A model generated the notes under the pieces. It was not told the DNA's origin. It did not search any database and saw nothing but the letters and a program-made list of their open reading frames with translations. Positions 34,737 to 44,402 of a stretch of DNA of 64,000 nt are shown here, piece by piece; position 1 is the stretch's first letter, and each line of letters opens with the position of its first letter. The DNA is from Limnobacter humi. GTDB taxonomy: Bacteria > Pseudomonadota > Gammaproteobacteria > Burkholderiales > Burkholderiaceae_B. Position numbers and translations under genes: made by a program. The stretch is taken from the NCBI RefSeq assembly GCF_024518835.1, contig NZ_JANIGO010000005.1, forward strand, positions 172,783-236,782. Reading direction: 5' to 3'.

Positions 34737-36218
34737 ATGCATGCTTTTGAAACGCGGCTGAACCGCAACCGACATGTTCGCCATCAATCGGGCGCCACCT
34801 ACTTGCTGGCGCTTTTCATTCTGGGCATGACGATTGCCGCCTTTGGTGTGTTCGGCGTGGGGCAGGTGGTGTGGGAGCGCGAAGAAGTACAACGCATTGC
34901 CGACCTCACGGCCAAGGTGGCCGCCAGTCAGATCGACGACGCTGCCAATGGCTTTCAGGCTGCGCGGGACTACGCGTCCAAAAATGGTTTGAAAGCAGGT
35001 TCTGACCAGATCACCATCAACTGTGTGGTCAAGGGCACCAACAGCGCGTTGTCGGCCGGCAGTTGCCAGCAATCGGTGTTGGTCACGGTAACCCGAACCG
35101 TGCCCGCGGCTTTTCTCACCAACAAACCCGTCAAGGCCATCGCCGAGGCCACGGTGACACCATTCATCAGTGGCATTGTGGGTACCAATCTGCTGGCACT
35201 GAATACCCAGGGTTCGGCGTTATCGCCCCTGTTTTCGGCGTTGGGTACCCGCCTTAACCTCAATGCGGTGGGTTTTCAGCAATTGTTGACCTCGGATGCG
35301 CAAATTGATTTGCTTCAACTGGGCACGAAACTCAATGTGTTCCAGGCCGGCGATACCTTGAATTTGGACACGTTGCTGAATGCCAATGTAACGGCAGCAA
35401 AGGTGTTGAAAGCGGCGTTGAATGTGGCTGGTAACGGTGCGCCAAATGTGAGCATTCCAAACGGTGGTGAGCTAAACAACGTCACGTTCCAAATGAGCAA
35501 AATTCTCACCGGGCCTTCCACTGCAGTGGCCGGGGATCTCACCGGAGCCACGGTGAGCTTGGGCAATATTGCTTACACCACCGCCTTGGCTGCCGCCACC
35601 GGTATTCCTGCTGGCGTCATCCAAGTGAACATGGGCACGCTGCTGCGGATTTCCGTGCTGAGTCCTCCCCAAATGTTTGTTGCGAAAAAAAGCCTGAACA
35701 GTGGCGCTGTGTTGGCCTCGGCGAAAACCGAACAAATTTCCGTGTCGACCTCCATCAACAATTTGATGGACCTGACTGCAACCTCGGGTGGCGGGCGGGT
35801 GGACGTTAAAGGAATTGAATGCCGCCTTCCACAATCGGACTCGGCCACATTAGCCGACCTGTATTCCACACCGCTAACTGCAAGTCTCAGCATTCCCACA
35901 GTGGCCAATGTCAACACCAGCCTGGCCAGCGGGAGCGCTAGCAATGTGGAGTTTGCAGGCTATCCCGACCCCACTGTGTCTGGCTCGTACAGTTTTGAGG
36001 CCCAAAAAGGTTTGAATACCCTGTCAACAAATTTGACTGCGAATGTATTGGGTTTGAACTTGCCTATTCTATTGATCAATAATCCTTTGAAGGCAGCGCT
36101 GAACGTGGTCGGCAGCACTTTGGACACCGCACTGGATGTGATCGGTCTGGACGTCAACCGTGTCACTGTTCAGATCAATGGCATGGACTGTTTTTCAACG
36201 GCGGTTTTAACGCGCTGA
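34737..36218 (+). CDS. TadG-like pilus-associated protein
   Basis: A 493-residue protein with a basic N-terminus, one membrane helix (about residues 20-42, preceded by RHQSGATYLLAL) and a region EEVQRIADLTAKVAASQ that matches the TadG/TadE-like amphipathic helix found after the membrane anchor. The rest is an exported, repeat-poor beta/alpha region with several Cys residues. TadG proteins belong to the Flp/Tad pilus. No other tad genes (tadA, tadB, rcpA, flp) lie in the window, although a ParA-like ATPase and a receiver protein just upstream recall TadZ parts. Clear start at 34737 but no strong ribosome-binding site. Confidence 0.78.
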   Translation: MHAFETRLNRNRHVRHQSGATYLLALFILGMTIAAFGVFGVGQVVWEREEVQRIADLTAKVAASQIDDAANGFQAARDYASKNGLKAGSDQITINCVVKGTNSALSAGSCQQSVLVTVTRTVPAAFLTNKPVKAIAEATVTPFISGIVGTNLLALNTQGSALSPLFSALGTRLNLNAVGFQQLLTSDAQIDLLQLGTKLNVFQAGDTLNLDTLLNANVTAAKVLKAALNVAGNGAPNVSIPNGGELNNVTFQMSKILTGPSTAVAGDLTGATVSLGNIAYTTALAAATGIPAGVIQVNMGTLLRISVLSPPQMFVAKKSLNSGAVLASAKTEQISVSTSINNLMDLTATSGGGRVDVKGIECRLPQSDSATLADLYSTPLTASLSIPTVANVNTSLASGSASNVEFAGYPDPTVSGSYSFEAQKGLNTLSTNLTANVLGLNLPILLINNPLKAALNVVGSTLDTALDVIGLDVNRVTVQINGMDCFSTAVLTR

Positions 36219-36272
36219 GCATCGCTTGCGCTACACTGAAACTTCAACAACAAAAACAGCGAGATGTGAGAC

Positions 36273-36539
36273 ATGAGCAACCCAGCCCTGTGGCGTGCCC
36301 TCCAAGGTGGCCTCATCGCATTCTGGTTACTGGCCATTGTGGCCCCCGTCCTCCAGTTGAATCTGCCTTGGCTTGACACGCTGGCCATCCTCATTTTTGT
36401 GGCCCATGTGCTGGAAATCCCATTGGCGATGTCTCGCCTACGCCATTCGGGGGTATCCACGGCCCGCATCACCGTTCAAACATTGGTGTATGGCTTTACC
36501 TGGTGGTTGCCTGTTCAAAAAGGGATCATCAAGGGTTGA
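36273..36539 (+). CDS. DUF1145 family small membrane protein
   Basis: An 88-residue protein with two or three predicted membrane segments and the DUF1145-like pattern around VAHVLEIPLAMSRL and a C-terminal TWWLPVQKGII. The function of the family is not established. It lies alone between the TadG-like gene and an exported protein gene in the same direction. Confidence 0.8.
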   Translation: MSNPALWRALQGGLIAFWLLAIVAPVLQLNLPWLDTLAILIFVAHVLEIPLAMSRLRHSGVSTARITVQTLVYGFTWWLPVQKGIIKG

Positions 36540-36614
36540 CCGCAATTCAACCCGCAGCCATTGTTTTTGCAGTACCGCAGCACCCCGAACAAAAACACAA
36601 CATGTCCCCAAGCG

Positions 36615-37664
36615 ATGCGTACTCTTCAAGCAATGTTGATGGCAGCCGTCTTTCTGGCTGGCCAGGGCGCCCACGCCGCCGATGAGAATTCCGCCCCTGG
36701 CCCTTCGCCGGATGCGACACAGGTCGACACGGACCTGCCGGACTGGATGCAGCCCCGTGTTCGCGAAGTTCATTACGGCCTGAGCGAATTTGTTGACAGC
36801 ACCTCCCGCAGTATTGACCGGTTTTTTGGCACCGACGACAGCTTGTTTGTCGACAACCAGTCGTATTTGCGCATTCGACAAGAGCTGGTGACCACTCGGG
36901 GCAATTCCGCCAGTGACCTGAGCGTGCGTTTCCGGCTGGATTTGCCCACTGCCAAACGCCGCATCCGTTTGCTGATCGAGAATGAGGCCGACGACCTGCT
37001 AGACCGTCAGACCGTCAATCGTCCCAACAGCGCAAACCGGTTTTTCGATCGTCAACTGGAAGGCAACAATTCCGGTTTGGGTCTGGAGCAACGCGGCACC
37101 GGCGATGGCATGGGCCGCTGGAAAAACAGTTTGGGGGCGGGTGTGCGGGTTCGCTCCAACCTGGACCCGTATGTGCGGGTAACCAGCCAGCGGCGTTTCG
37201 TGTTGGATGAGGAAGACCGGTGGGAGCTCAACAGCTTCAACCGACTGACCTATTTTGACAAACGGGGTTACGTGGCTCGGGTGTACTACGACCTCAACCA
37301 CCCGCTGAACGAGGCGCAGTCGGTGCGCCTGGTCGGGCAGGCCGAATGGCAGGAAGAGCGTCATGCCACCGCCTTTTCACAAAGCCTGGAATACAACCAG
37401 GTGCTGGATTCTCGAACCGGGCTGCGCTATGCCGTGATCGCCCTGGGAGACACAGCGCGCCAGAAAAGCGTGTTCGACTATGTGCTGCAGGCGTATTGGC
37501 GGCGCGACATCCACAAGAAATTTATTTTTCTGGATGTGGTGCCCGAATGGCACATGCCCACTGAACCCAACATCAGCGATTACTGGGCCCTGATCTTCAG
37601 GCTGGAAGTATTTTTTGGGGGAAGGCTGGGAGAAGGGCGTTTTTCAAGCTCAAAACTGCAATGA
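36615..37664 (+). CDS. Exported protein of unknown function, likely outer-membrane/beta-rich
   Basis: A 349-residue protein. From ATG 36615 the N-terminus is a good signal peptide (cleavage after AHA, about residue 21). The mature part is rich in alternating Arg/Asp and aromatic residues with amphipathic beta-strands such as SVRFRLDLP, YVRVTSQRRFVL and YVARVYYDL, which fits an outer-membrane barrel. A run NKEN-like adhesin repeat is absent. I do not recognise a family. The stop is 25 bases before the edge of the convergent tRNA-Phe gene. An upstream TTG at 36561 would destroy the signal peptide. Confidence 0.75.
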   Translation: MRTLQAMLMAAVFLAGQGAHAADENSAPGPSPDATQVDTDLPDWMQPRVREVHYGLSEFVDSTSRSIDRFFGTDDSLFVDNQSYLRIRQELVTTRGNSASDLSVRFRLDLPTAKRRIRLLIENEADDLLDRQTVNRPNSANRFFDRQLEGNNSGLGLEQRGTGDGMGRWKNSLGAGVRVRSNLDPYVRVTSQRRFVLDEEDRWELNSFNRLTYFDKRGYVARVYYDLNHPLNEAQSVRLVGQAEWQEERHATAFSQSLEYNQVLDSRTGLRYAVIALGDTARQKSVFDYVLQAYWRRDIHKKFIFLDVVPEWHMPTEPNISDYWALIFRLEVFFGGRLGEGRFSSSKLQ

Positions 37665-37686
37665 GTGAGCAGAAAGGAAAGGAGGG

Positions 37687-37762
37687 TGGTGGCCGAGGAC
37701 AGAATCGAACTGCCGACACAAGGATTTTCAATCCTCTGCTCTACCGACTGAGCTACTCGGCC
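37687..37762 (-). tRNA. tRNA-Phe (anticodon GAA)
   Basis: The leftward sequence folds as a 76-base tRNA. The 7-bp acceptor stem GGCCGAG/CTCGGCC (37762-37756 with 37697-37691) is followed by discriminator A and an encoded CCA (37689-37687). The anticodon loop TTGAAAA places GAA at 37729-37727. The T-loop reads TTCGATT. This is the normal bacterial tRNA-Phe. Confidence 0.96.
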
Positions 37763-37915
37763 ACGCTTTCCCGGTGTGTGTTGGCTAGGCCATCCATCAC
37801 CGAAGCCCGCAAGTTTATCTGAAACTTTTCCAAGAAGCAAACCGGGCGTGCAAAATCGCGGTACGATGTTCACGTTTCGTTGATCGGCACGCCATGCCGC
37901 GTGTTGCCAAATACC

Positions 37916-39154
37916 ATGATTGCCCCGGCCAGCCCCACTGCCCAGCTTGTACAACACCCCGACGCGGCCATCATTGGCTGCGGCGTGGTGGGTTTGGTCG
38001 CTGCCCTGGTGTTGGCGTCGCAGGGCTTCAAGGTGGCGGTGGTGGGGCGCAAGCCACCCCAGTTTGTGCCCAACCCAGACCAACGCTTCGACCCTCGGGT
38101 GTTTGCGCTGTCTCACCGCAGCCAGCGCCTACTCGACAAGCTGCGCGTGTGGGACAACATTCCCAGTGAAAAGGTGCAGCCCGTCACCGACATGCAAATC
38201 TGGGGCGACTCTTCCGGGGATAACCAGGGTGAGTTGCGGTTTTCCGCCAGCGACACGGGGGTGGACACCCTGACCTGGATCATCGAGCAAAGCAGCCTGT
38301 TTGACGCCCTGTTTGCGGCCATGCGCTACCAGCCCGCCATTGAGTGGATCGATTCCAAAGTGGAAGGGCTGTCGCGTGAGCGTGACGGCGCCTGGGCCGT
38401 GGTCTCCAACCTGAAAACCGTGCGGACTGGCTTGCTGATTGCGGCCGATGGTGCCCAAAGCGAGACACGTCGCCAGGCTGGGCTTGACTTTGAACTGGAC
38501 GATTACAGTGCAGAGGGGGTGGTTACCACGTTCGCCATCGAAAAGCCGCACCACGGCTGCGCGCGCCAATGGTTTGTGGGTGACTCCATTCTGGCCATGT
38601 TGCCCTTGCCAGGGCCTTATGTGTCCATGGTCTGGTCCATGCCCCTGCATGAGTCTCAGGCCTTCCTCCAACTGCCCGCCGACGCCATGGCCCGCCGGGT
38701 GACTGATGTGTCCAGCGGTGCGGTCAAAAACCTGTATGGCGACCTCATCGCCTGTGGCAAAACCTACGCTTTTCCGCTCAAACATGGTGTGGCACCCGTG
38801 TGGTTTGACCAAGGGGTTGTGCTGATGGGCGATGCAGCCCATGTGGTGCATCCTTTGGCAGGGCAGGGCCTGAATTTGGGACTGGAGGATGTGGCAGAAC
38901 TGGCGCAATTATTATCGTCACGTAAACGTTTATTGGCCGTGCAGCGTTTGGGTTTGGCCGATGAACAACTCTGGCGTGCCTGGGAGCGACGCCGCAAAGC
39001 GGCTTGTGCACCCGTTCACATCATTACCGATGGTCTGCACACCTTGTTCCGGCTGGATTTGCCGGGTGCCGCCTTTGTGCGCAACAAGGGCATGCAACTG
39101 GTCAACCAAATTCCCATGCTCAAACGCTGGTTGTCTCAGCAGGCCATGCGTTAA
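37916..39154 (+). CDS. UbiH/UbiF/VisC family FAD-dependent hydroxylase
   Basis: A 412-residue flavoprotein monooxygenase. The N-terminal dinucleotide-binding motif is AAIIGCGVVGLVAALVLA, the DG block is LLIAADGAQSETRR, and the second FAD motif is VLMGDAAHVVHPLAGQGLN, the UbiH-family signature. These enzymes hydroxylate the ring of ubiquinone precursors at the membrane. The linkage to dsbC directly downstream is a known Burkholderiales arrangement. The start is ATG 37916 (no clear ribosome-binding site; an in-frame TTG lies at 37880). Which ring position it modifies (UbiH, UbiF or UbiM-like) cannot be fixed from sequence alone. Confidence 0.9.
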   Translation: MIAPASPTAQLVQHPDAAIIGCGVVGLVAALVLASQGFKVAVVGRKPPQFVPNPDQRFDPRVFALSHRSQRLLDKLRVWDNIPSEKVQPVTDMQIWGDSSGDNQGELRFSASDTGVDTLTWIIEQSSLFDALFAAMRYQPAIEWIDSKVEGLSRERDGAWAVVSNLKTVRTGLLIAADGAQSETRRQAGLDFELDDYSAEGVVTTFAIEKPHHGCARQWFVGDSILAMLPLPGPYVSMVWSMPLHESQAFLQLPADAMARRVTDVSSGAVKNLYGDLIACGKTYAFPLKHGVAPVWFDQGVVLMGDAAHVVHPLAGQGLNLGLEDVAELAQLLSSRKRLLAVQRLGLADEQLWRAWERRRKAACAPVHIITDGLHTLFRLDLPGAAFVRNKGMQLVNQIPMLKRWLSQQAMR

Positions 39155-39219
39155 TGTCGGGAATTGAACAAATTGCCGCTGCTGCGGTCCTAAAAACACT
39201 CAGACTTTATCCAATCATC

Positions 39220-40017
39220 ATGAATCGACTGTTTTCCGCCTCTCACCAGCGCATCCTGTCACGCAGTGCCGCGGCTGTTGTTTTGTCCATGGGTGTGCTG
39301 GCCATGAACGTGGTCCAGGCCTCTCCGGCCACCAAAGCCCAGGTCGACCGCATCACCGCCGCCATGAATGAGTCCTTGGGCGCCTCGGGCGTCAAGGTTC
39401 TGTCGGTGGAAAAGGTGGACTACATCGACGGACTGTTTGAAGTGGTGGTGAACCACAGTGGCAGCAAGAAAATTGTGTACACCAATGCCAGCGGTAGTCA
39501 CATGATTTTGGGGGATCTCATGGAGAGCAAGTCCATGAGCAACCTGACCGAAGCCAAGATGGACAAGCTCAATGCCATCAATTTTGAAAAAGACCTGCCA
39601 GTGAACCTGGCATTGAAAACCGTGCATGGCAACGGTGCGCGCAAAATCGCCGTGTTTGAAGACCCCAACTGTGGTTATTGCAAACGCTTCCGCAAAGAGG
39701 CCCTGAGCAAACTGCAGGACACCACGGTGTACACCTTTGTGTTTCCGGTTCTGGGTAAGGATTCCCTGGACAAGGCTCAAAAGGTGATGTGTGCAGACAA
39801 CAAGGCCAAAATGTGGGACGACTGGATGATGAATGATCAAGCCCCCAGCGGCAAGGCCGATTGCAATCCGCCCATCAACGACCTGGTGGCCTTGGGCCGC
39901 AGCATGGGCGTCAGTGGCACACCCACCATTTTCTTCCAGGACGGAACCCGCGCCAGTGGTGCCATTCCCGCGTCGGAACTGAATCGTCGGGTGGCTTTGG
40001 CATCCCGACCCAAATAA
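39220..40017 (+). CDS. dsbC: Thiol:disulfide interchange protein DsbC
   Basis: A 265-residue periplasmic disulfide isomerase with a signal peptide (cleavage near VQA-SP, about residue 35), an N-terminal dimerisation domain and a thioredoxin-fold domain. The redox motif is CGYC (Cys151, Cys154) in FEDPNCGYCKRF, and the cis-Pro loop is SGTPTIFF. Two further Cys (MCADN, DCNPP) match the structural disulfide of DsbC. It reshuffles wrong disulfides in exported proteins and is kept reduced by DsbD. Start ATG 39220 gives a full signal peptide. It lies 65 bases after the hydroxylase gene. Confidence 0.93.
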   Translation: MNRLFSASHQRILSRSAAAVVLSMGVLAMNVVQASPATKAQVDRITAAMNESLGASGVKVLSVEKVDYIDGLFEVVVNHSGSKKIVYTNASGSHMILGDLMESKSMSNLTEAKMDKLNAINFEKDLPVNLALKTVHGNGARKIAVFEDPNCGYCKRFRKEALSKLQDTTVYTFVFPVLGKDSLDKAQKVMCADNKAKMWDDWMMNDQAPSGKADCNPPINDLVALGRSMGVSGTPTIFFQDGTRASGAIPASELNRRVALASRPK

Positions 40018-40035
40018 ATCAACTTGGGCAGCACC

Positions 40036-41313
40036 ATGACTCGCAGTGAAGCAGCACCACGCTCGGGCCGTCGTTTAACCATCGGCCGGCTGGCGCTGGC
40101 CATTCTATTGCTGGGTTTGATTGGGGGTGGCGTGTGGTATGCAACGCACCGCAGTGCAGGCTCCAACCCGGGCTCATCGGGTGAGCCTGGTTCCAGCAGA
40201 AAGACCGGGGGTTTTGGTGGTGGGCCAGGCGGTATGGACCGCCCGCAACCTGTGTCTGCCCTTGAAGTTCAGCAACGCGATGTTCGCATTCTCGTCAATG
40301 CCATAGGCACAGCCACACCGCGTAGTTTGGTGACGGTTCGCTCCCGCGTGGATGGTGAATTGCTCAAACTGCATTTCAAAGAAGGGCAAATGGTCCGTGA
40401 AGGCCAGTTGCTGGCCGAAATCGACCCACGGTCGTTCAAGGCGCAGGTGGCGCAAGTCAAAGGCCAGTTGATGCGCGACCAGGCCCAATTGGAGAACGCT
40501 CGGCTTGACCTGAAGCGTTATCAGGATTTGTTGTCGCAAGACTCGATCGCCAAACAGCAGGTGGACACGCAGGCTGCCTTGGTTCGGCAACTGGAAGGTA
40601 CGGTGCAAACCGACCAAGGCCAGTTGGACAATGCGCAACTGCAATTGCAATACACCCGCATTACCGCACCCATTTCAGGCCGCATTGGTTTGCGTCAGGT
40701 GGACCCGGGCAATCAGGTGAAGGCGTCCGACGCCAATGGCCTGACCAGCATTGCGCAGCTCGATCCCATGACCGTGTTGTTCACGGTTTCCGAGGCCCAA
40801 CTGCCCAATGTGGTGTCCCGCTTTCAAGACGGCAAGCCCATGGATGTCGAGGCTTGGGACCGCGAGTTTCGCAACCCCTTGGCGCAAGGCAAGCTGGTCA
40901 CCATTGATAACCAGATTGACCCCGCCACTGGCACGCTCAAGTTGCGGGCCGAGTTCCCCAACAAGAACACGGCACTCTTCCCCAACCAGTTTGTAAATAT
41001 CCGGCTGGTGTTGGGCGTTCAGCCCCAGGCTTTGGTGGTCAACAACGGCGCCATTTTGCGGGGCTCCAAAGGCAACTTTGTGTACAAAGTGCAGGCTAAC
41101 AACACAGTGTCCATGGTGCCGGTCAAGCTGGGTTATGTGGAGGGCGACTACACCGCGGTGGAGGGTGAACTCAAACCCGGCGACCAGGTGGTCAGCGACG
41201 GCACTGACAAACTCAAGGACGGTGCCAAAGTCGAAGTGATCAAGCCGGGTGCTGCAACGCCTTCGGCGGGTAACAAGCAAAAACGTGGCAAGGGTCACAA
41301 ACCCGAGCAGTAA
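40036..41313 (+). CDS. mdtA: MdtA-type RND efflux periplasmic adaptor (membrane fusion protein)
   Basis: A 425-residue adaptor. An N-terminal membrane anchor (about 16-36) is followed by a Gly/Ser linker, a lipoyl half-motif, a long alpha-hairpin coiled coil (about 135-195), a second lipoyl half with TRITAPISGRIGLRQVDPGN, and a beta-barrel region. The segment NAIGTATPRSLVTVRSRVDG is typical of MdtA. The C-terminus is Lys-rich. It bridges the inner-membrane pumps to the outer-membrane channel. It is the first of four tightly packed genes; the next starts 12 bases after this stop. No local regulator gene (BaeR, TetR) is adjacent. Confidence 0.92.
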   Translation: MTRSEAAPRSGRRLTIGRLALAILLLGLIGGGVWYATHRSAGSNPGSSGEPGSSRKTGGFGGGPGGMDRPQPVSALEVQQRDVRILVNAIGTATPRSLVTVRSRVDGELLKLHFKEGQMVREGQLLAEIDPRSFKAQVAQVKGQLMRDQAQLENARLDLKRYQDLLSQDSIAKQQVDTQAALVRQLEGTVQTDQGQLDNAQLQLQYTRITAPISGRIGLRQVDPGNQVKASDANGLTSIAQLDPMTVLFTVSEAQLPNVVSRFQDGKPMDVEAWDREFRNPLAQGKLVTIDNQIDPATGTLKLRAEFPNKNTALFPNQFVNIRLVLGVQPQALVVNNGAILRGSKGNFVYKVQANNTVSMVPVKLGYVEGDYTAVEGELKPGDQVVSDGTDKLKDGAKVEVIKPGAATPSAGNKQKRGKGHKPEQ

Positions 41314-41325
41314 GGCGGGGCAACC

Positions 41326-44300
41326 ATGAACCCCTCGCGCCTCTTCATTCTGCGGCCTGTGGCCACCTCGCTCCTCATGCTGGCCATTGTGCTGGTCGGC
41401 CTCATTGCCTACCGCTTGTTGCCAGTGGCTGCTCTGCCCGAGGTGGATTACCCCACGATTCAGGTCACAGCCTTGTATCCCGGTGCCAGCCCCGAGGTGG
41501 TTACATCATCCATTACAGCACCGCTGGAACGGCAATTCGGCCAAATGCCCGGTCTGTCGCAAATGTCCTCCAGCAGCTCGGGTGGGGCGTCGGTCATCAC
41601 CTTGCGCTTCGACCTCAATTTGAGTCTGGATGTGGCAGAGCAAGAGGTGCAGGCGGCCATCAATGCAGCGTCCAACCTGTTGCCGTCTGACCTGCCGTTG
41701 CCCCCGGTGTACAGCAAGGTCAACCCGGCCGATGCACCCATTCTCACGCTGGCCGTCACCTCGCCCACCCTGCCTGTGACGCGCATGTACGACCTGGTTG
41801 AAACCCGGGTGGCGATGAAAATTTCCCAAATTCCTGGTGTGGGTTTGGTGAGCATTGCGGGGGGCAAGCGCCCAGCTGTTCGCATTCAGGTCAACACCGA
41901 AGCCTTGAACAGCCTGGGTTTGTCCATGGATGCCCTGCGCACAGCCATTGGCGCCACCAATGTGAACATTTCCAAAGGCGGCTTTGATGGCCCGCTGCGG
42001 GCCTCCACCATTGATGCCAACGACCAACTGAAAACTGCCCAAGAGTACGGGCAGGTGGTGATTGCCTACAAAAACGGTGCGCCGGTGCGCCTGGCCGATG
42101 TGGCGACCTTGGTGGATGGTGCCGAAAACGCCCGCCTGGCTGCTTGGGCCAACACGCAGGAAGCGGTGATCCTGAATATTCAGCGCCAACCGGGCGCCAA
42201 TGTGATTGATGTGGCCGAGAAAGTGAAAAAGGCCTTGCCACAGCTCAAAGATGGCTTGCCGTCTTCTGTGAATGTGGATGTGCTGAGCGACCGCACCAAC
42301 ACCATTCGGGCCTCGGTGGCTGATGTGCAAATTGAACTGCTGATTGCGGTGGCCCTGGTTATTTTGGTCATCTTCCTGTTTTTGCGCAGTGCCAGTGCCA
42401 CCCTCATTCCGAGTTTGGCAGTGCCGGTGTCGCTAATTGGTACGTTTGCCGTGATGTACCAAATCGGTTTTTCGTTGAACAACCTCACCTTGATGGCCAT
42501 GGTGATTTCCACCGGTTTTGTGGTGGACGATGCCATTGTCATGATTGAAAACTGCGCCCGCTATGTGGAAGAGGGCATGCAGCCCATGGAAGCGGCGCTT
42601 AAGGGGGCCAAGCAAATCGGTTTCACGATTGTGTCGCTGACTGTGTCGCTGATTGCGGTGCTCATTCCGCTGCTCTTCATGGGCGATGTGGTGGGTCGCC
42701 TCTTTCATGAATTTGCCATCACCCTCACCATTGCCATTCTCATTTCTGCCGTGGTGTCGCTCACCCTCACACCCATGATGTGCGCCCGTCTGCTCAAGCA
42801 CACGCCTGAAAACGAGCAAGGTGCTTTCTACAAAAAAACCGGGGCATTCTTTGACCGTCTGATTGAGCGCTATTCCGTGGGGCTGGTGTGGGTGTTGAAG
42901 CACCGCACCACCACCCTGCTGGCTGCTTTGGCCACACTGCTGCTCACCGTGCTGTTGTATGTGTTCATTCCCAAGGGCTTCTTTCCGGTGCAGGACACAG
43001 GCATCATCCAGGGCATCACCGTGGCACCGCAATCGGTGTCATTTGCGGCCATGTCTGAACGCCAACAACGCTTGGCAGAGGTCATTCTGAAAGACCCCGC
43101 GGTGCTCAGCCTCACCTCCTTCATCGGCGTGGATGGCACCAACACCACACTCAACTCGGGTCGCATTCAGATTGCACTCAAACCCCTGGAAGAGCGGACC
43201 GATCGGGTTGAGGCGATTATTCGGCGCATCAACGATGCCGTGAAATCCGTGTCGGGTATTGAGTTGTACATGCAGCCTGTGCAAGACCTCACCATTGAAG
43301 GCAATGTGTCCCGCACTCAATACCAATTCACCCTGACCACGCCAAGCCTGGATACCTTGAGTGACTGGGTGCCGCGTTTGGTGGAGGCTTTGCGGCAGCA
43401 AACCCAACTGCGCGATGTGGCGTCTGACCTGCAAGACCAAGGTCTGCAGGCCTATGTCAATATTGACCGCGTGGCAGCCGGGCGTTTGGGTGTTACCGTG
43501 TCGGCCATCGACAACGCGCTGTACAACGCATTTGGTCAACGGCTCATCTCCACCATCTTCACACAGTCCAACCAGTACCGTGTCATTCTGGAACGGCAGA
43601 CGGACCCGGATGAGGGCCTGGATGCATTGGCCAACATTTACGTGCCCGGTGCCAACAATACGCAAGTGCCGTTGTCGTCGGTGGCCCGCATTGAAGAACG
43701 CCCGACTGCACTGGCCATCAACCACATTGCCCAGTTTCCCTCGGCCACGGTGTCGTTCAACTTGGCACCCGGTGTGTCGCTGGGTGAAGCGGTCGAGGTT
43801 ATCCGGTCTGTTCAACAATCCATGGGTTTGCCGGTGTCGATTGAAACAGGTTTTCAAGGAGCGGCCAAAGCCTTTGAGTCATCGTTGAGCAACACCGTGT
43901 TGTTGATCTTGGCCGCCTTGGTCACGGTCTACATTGTGCTGGGTGTGCTGTATGAAAGTTTTATTCACCCGCTCACCATTTTGTCCACCCTGCCTTCCGC
44001 TGGTGTGGGTGCATTGCTCGCCTTGTGGGCCACCGGTTCCGGGCTGGACATCATCGGCATCATCGGCATTATTTTGCTGATTGGCATCGTCAAGAAAAAC
44101 GCCATCATGATGATCGACTTTGCGCTGGACGCTGAGCGCAACGAAGGCCTGTCGCCTGAGGAGGCCATCTACCAAGCTTGCCTGCTGCGCTTCCGGCCCA
44201 TTCTGATGACCACCATGGCCGCGTTGTTGGGCGCAGTGCCCTTGATGTTGGGCACCGGCTTTGGGGCTGAATTGCGTCAGCCACTGGGCTACGCCTTGGT

Positions 44301-44400
44301 GGGTGGTTTGTTGCTCAGCCAGTTGCTCACGCTCTACACCACGCCAGTGATTTACCTGGCGCTGGATCGCTGGGCAAAACGCGAGCGGGTTGAGGGCTGA
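41326..44400 (+). CDS. mdtB: MdtB-type RND efflux pump subunit
   Basis: A 1024-residue HAE1-family RND transporter with twelve membrane helices and two large periplasmic loops. The N-terminus [19 protein letters not shown] and the TM4 pair [11 protein letters not shown], which carries the proton-relay Asp residues, are intact. MdtB-like identity rests on being the first of two tandem RND subunits behind an MdtA-type adaptor, which in E. coli assemble as an MdtB2C heterotrimer exporting bile salts, novobiocin and similar compounds. GGGG precedes the ATG. The stop is 2 bases before the next gene. Confidence 0.93.
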   Translation: MNPSRLFILRPVATSLLMLAIVLVGLIAYRLLPVAALPEVDYPTIQVTALYPGASPEVVTSSITAPLERQFGQMPGLSQMSSSSSGGASVITLRFDLNLSLDVAEQEVQAAINAASNLLPSDLPLPPVYSKVNPADAPILTLAVTSPTLPVTRMYDLVETRVAMKISQIPGVGLVSIAGGKRPAVRIQVNTEALNSLGLSMDALRTAIGATNVNISKGGFDGPLRASTIDANDQLKTAQEYGQVVIAYKNGAPVRLADVATLVDGAENARLAAWANTQEAVILNIQRQPGANVIDVAEKVKKALPQLKDGLPSSVNVDVLSDRTNTIRASVADVQIELLIAVALVILVIFLFLRSASATLIPSLAVPVSLIGTFAVMYQIGFSLNNLTLMAMVISTGFVVDDAIVMIENCARYVEEGMQPMEAALKGAKQIGFTIVSLTVSLIAVLIPLLFMGDVVGRLFHEFAITLTIAILISAVVSLTLTPMMCARLLKHTPENEQGAFYKKTGAFFDRLIERYSVGLVWVLKHRTTTLLAALATLLLTVLLYVFIPKGFFPVQDTGIIQGITVAPQSVSFAAMSERQQRLAEVILKDPAVLSLTSFIGVDGTNTTLNSGRIQIALKPLEERTDRVEAIIRRINDAVKSVSGIELYMQPVQDLTIEGNVSRTQYQFTLTTPSLDTLSDWVPRLVEALRQQTQLRDVASDLQDQGLQAYVNIDRVAAGRLGVTVSAIDNALYNAFGQRLISTIFTQSNQYRVILERQTDPDEGLDALANIYVPGANNTQVPLSSVARIEERPTALAINHIAQFPSATVSFNLAPGVSLGEAVEVIRSVQQSMGLPVSIETGFQGAAKAFESSLSNTVLLILAALVTVYIVLGVLYESFIHPLTILSTLPSAGVGALLALWATGSGLDIIGIIGIILLIGIVKKNAIMMIDFALDAERNEGLSPEEAIYQACLLRFRPILMTTMAALLGAVPLMLGTGFGAELRQPLGYALVGGLLLSQLLTLYTTPVIYLALDRWAKRERVEG

Positions 44401-44402
44401 GC

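Noticed and set aside
34737..36218. Full Tad pilus locus
   Set aside because: Only a TadG-like gene is present; no TadA ATPase, TadB/C, secretin RcpA or Flp pilin occurs next to it.
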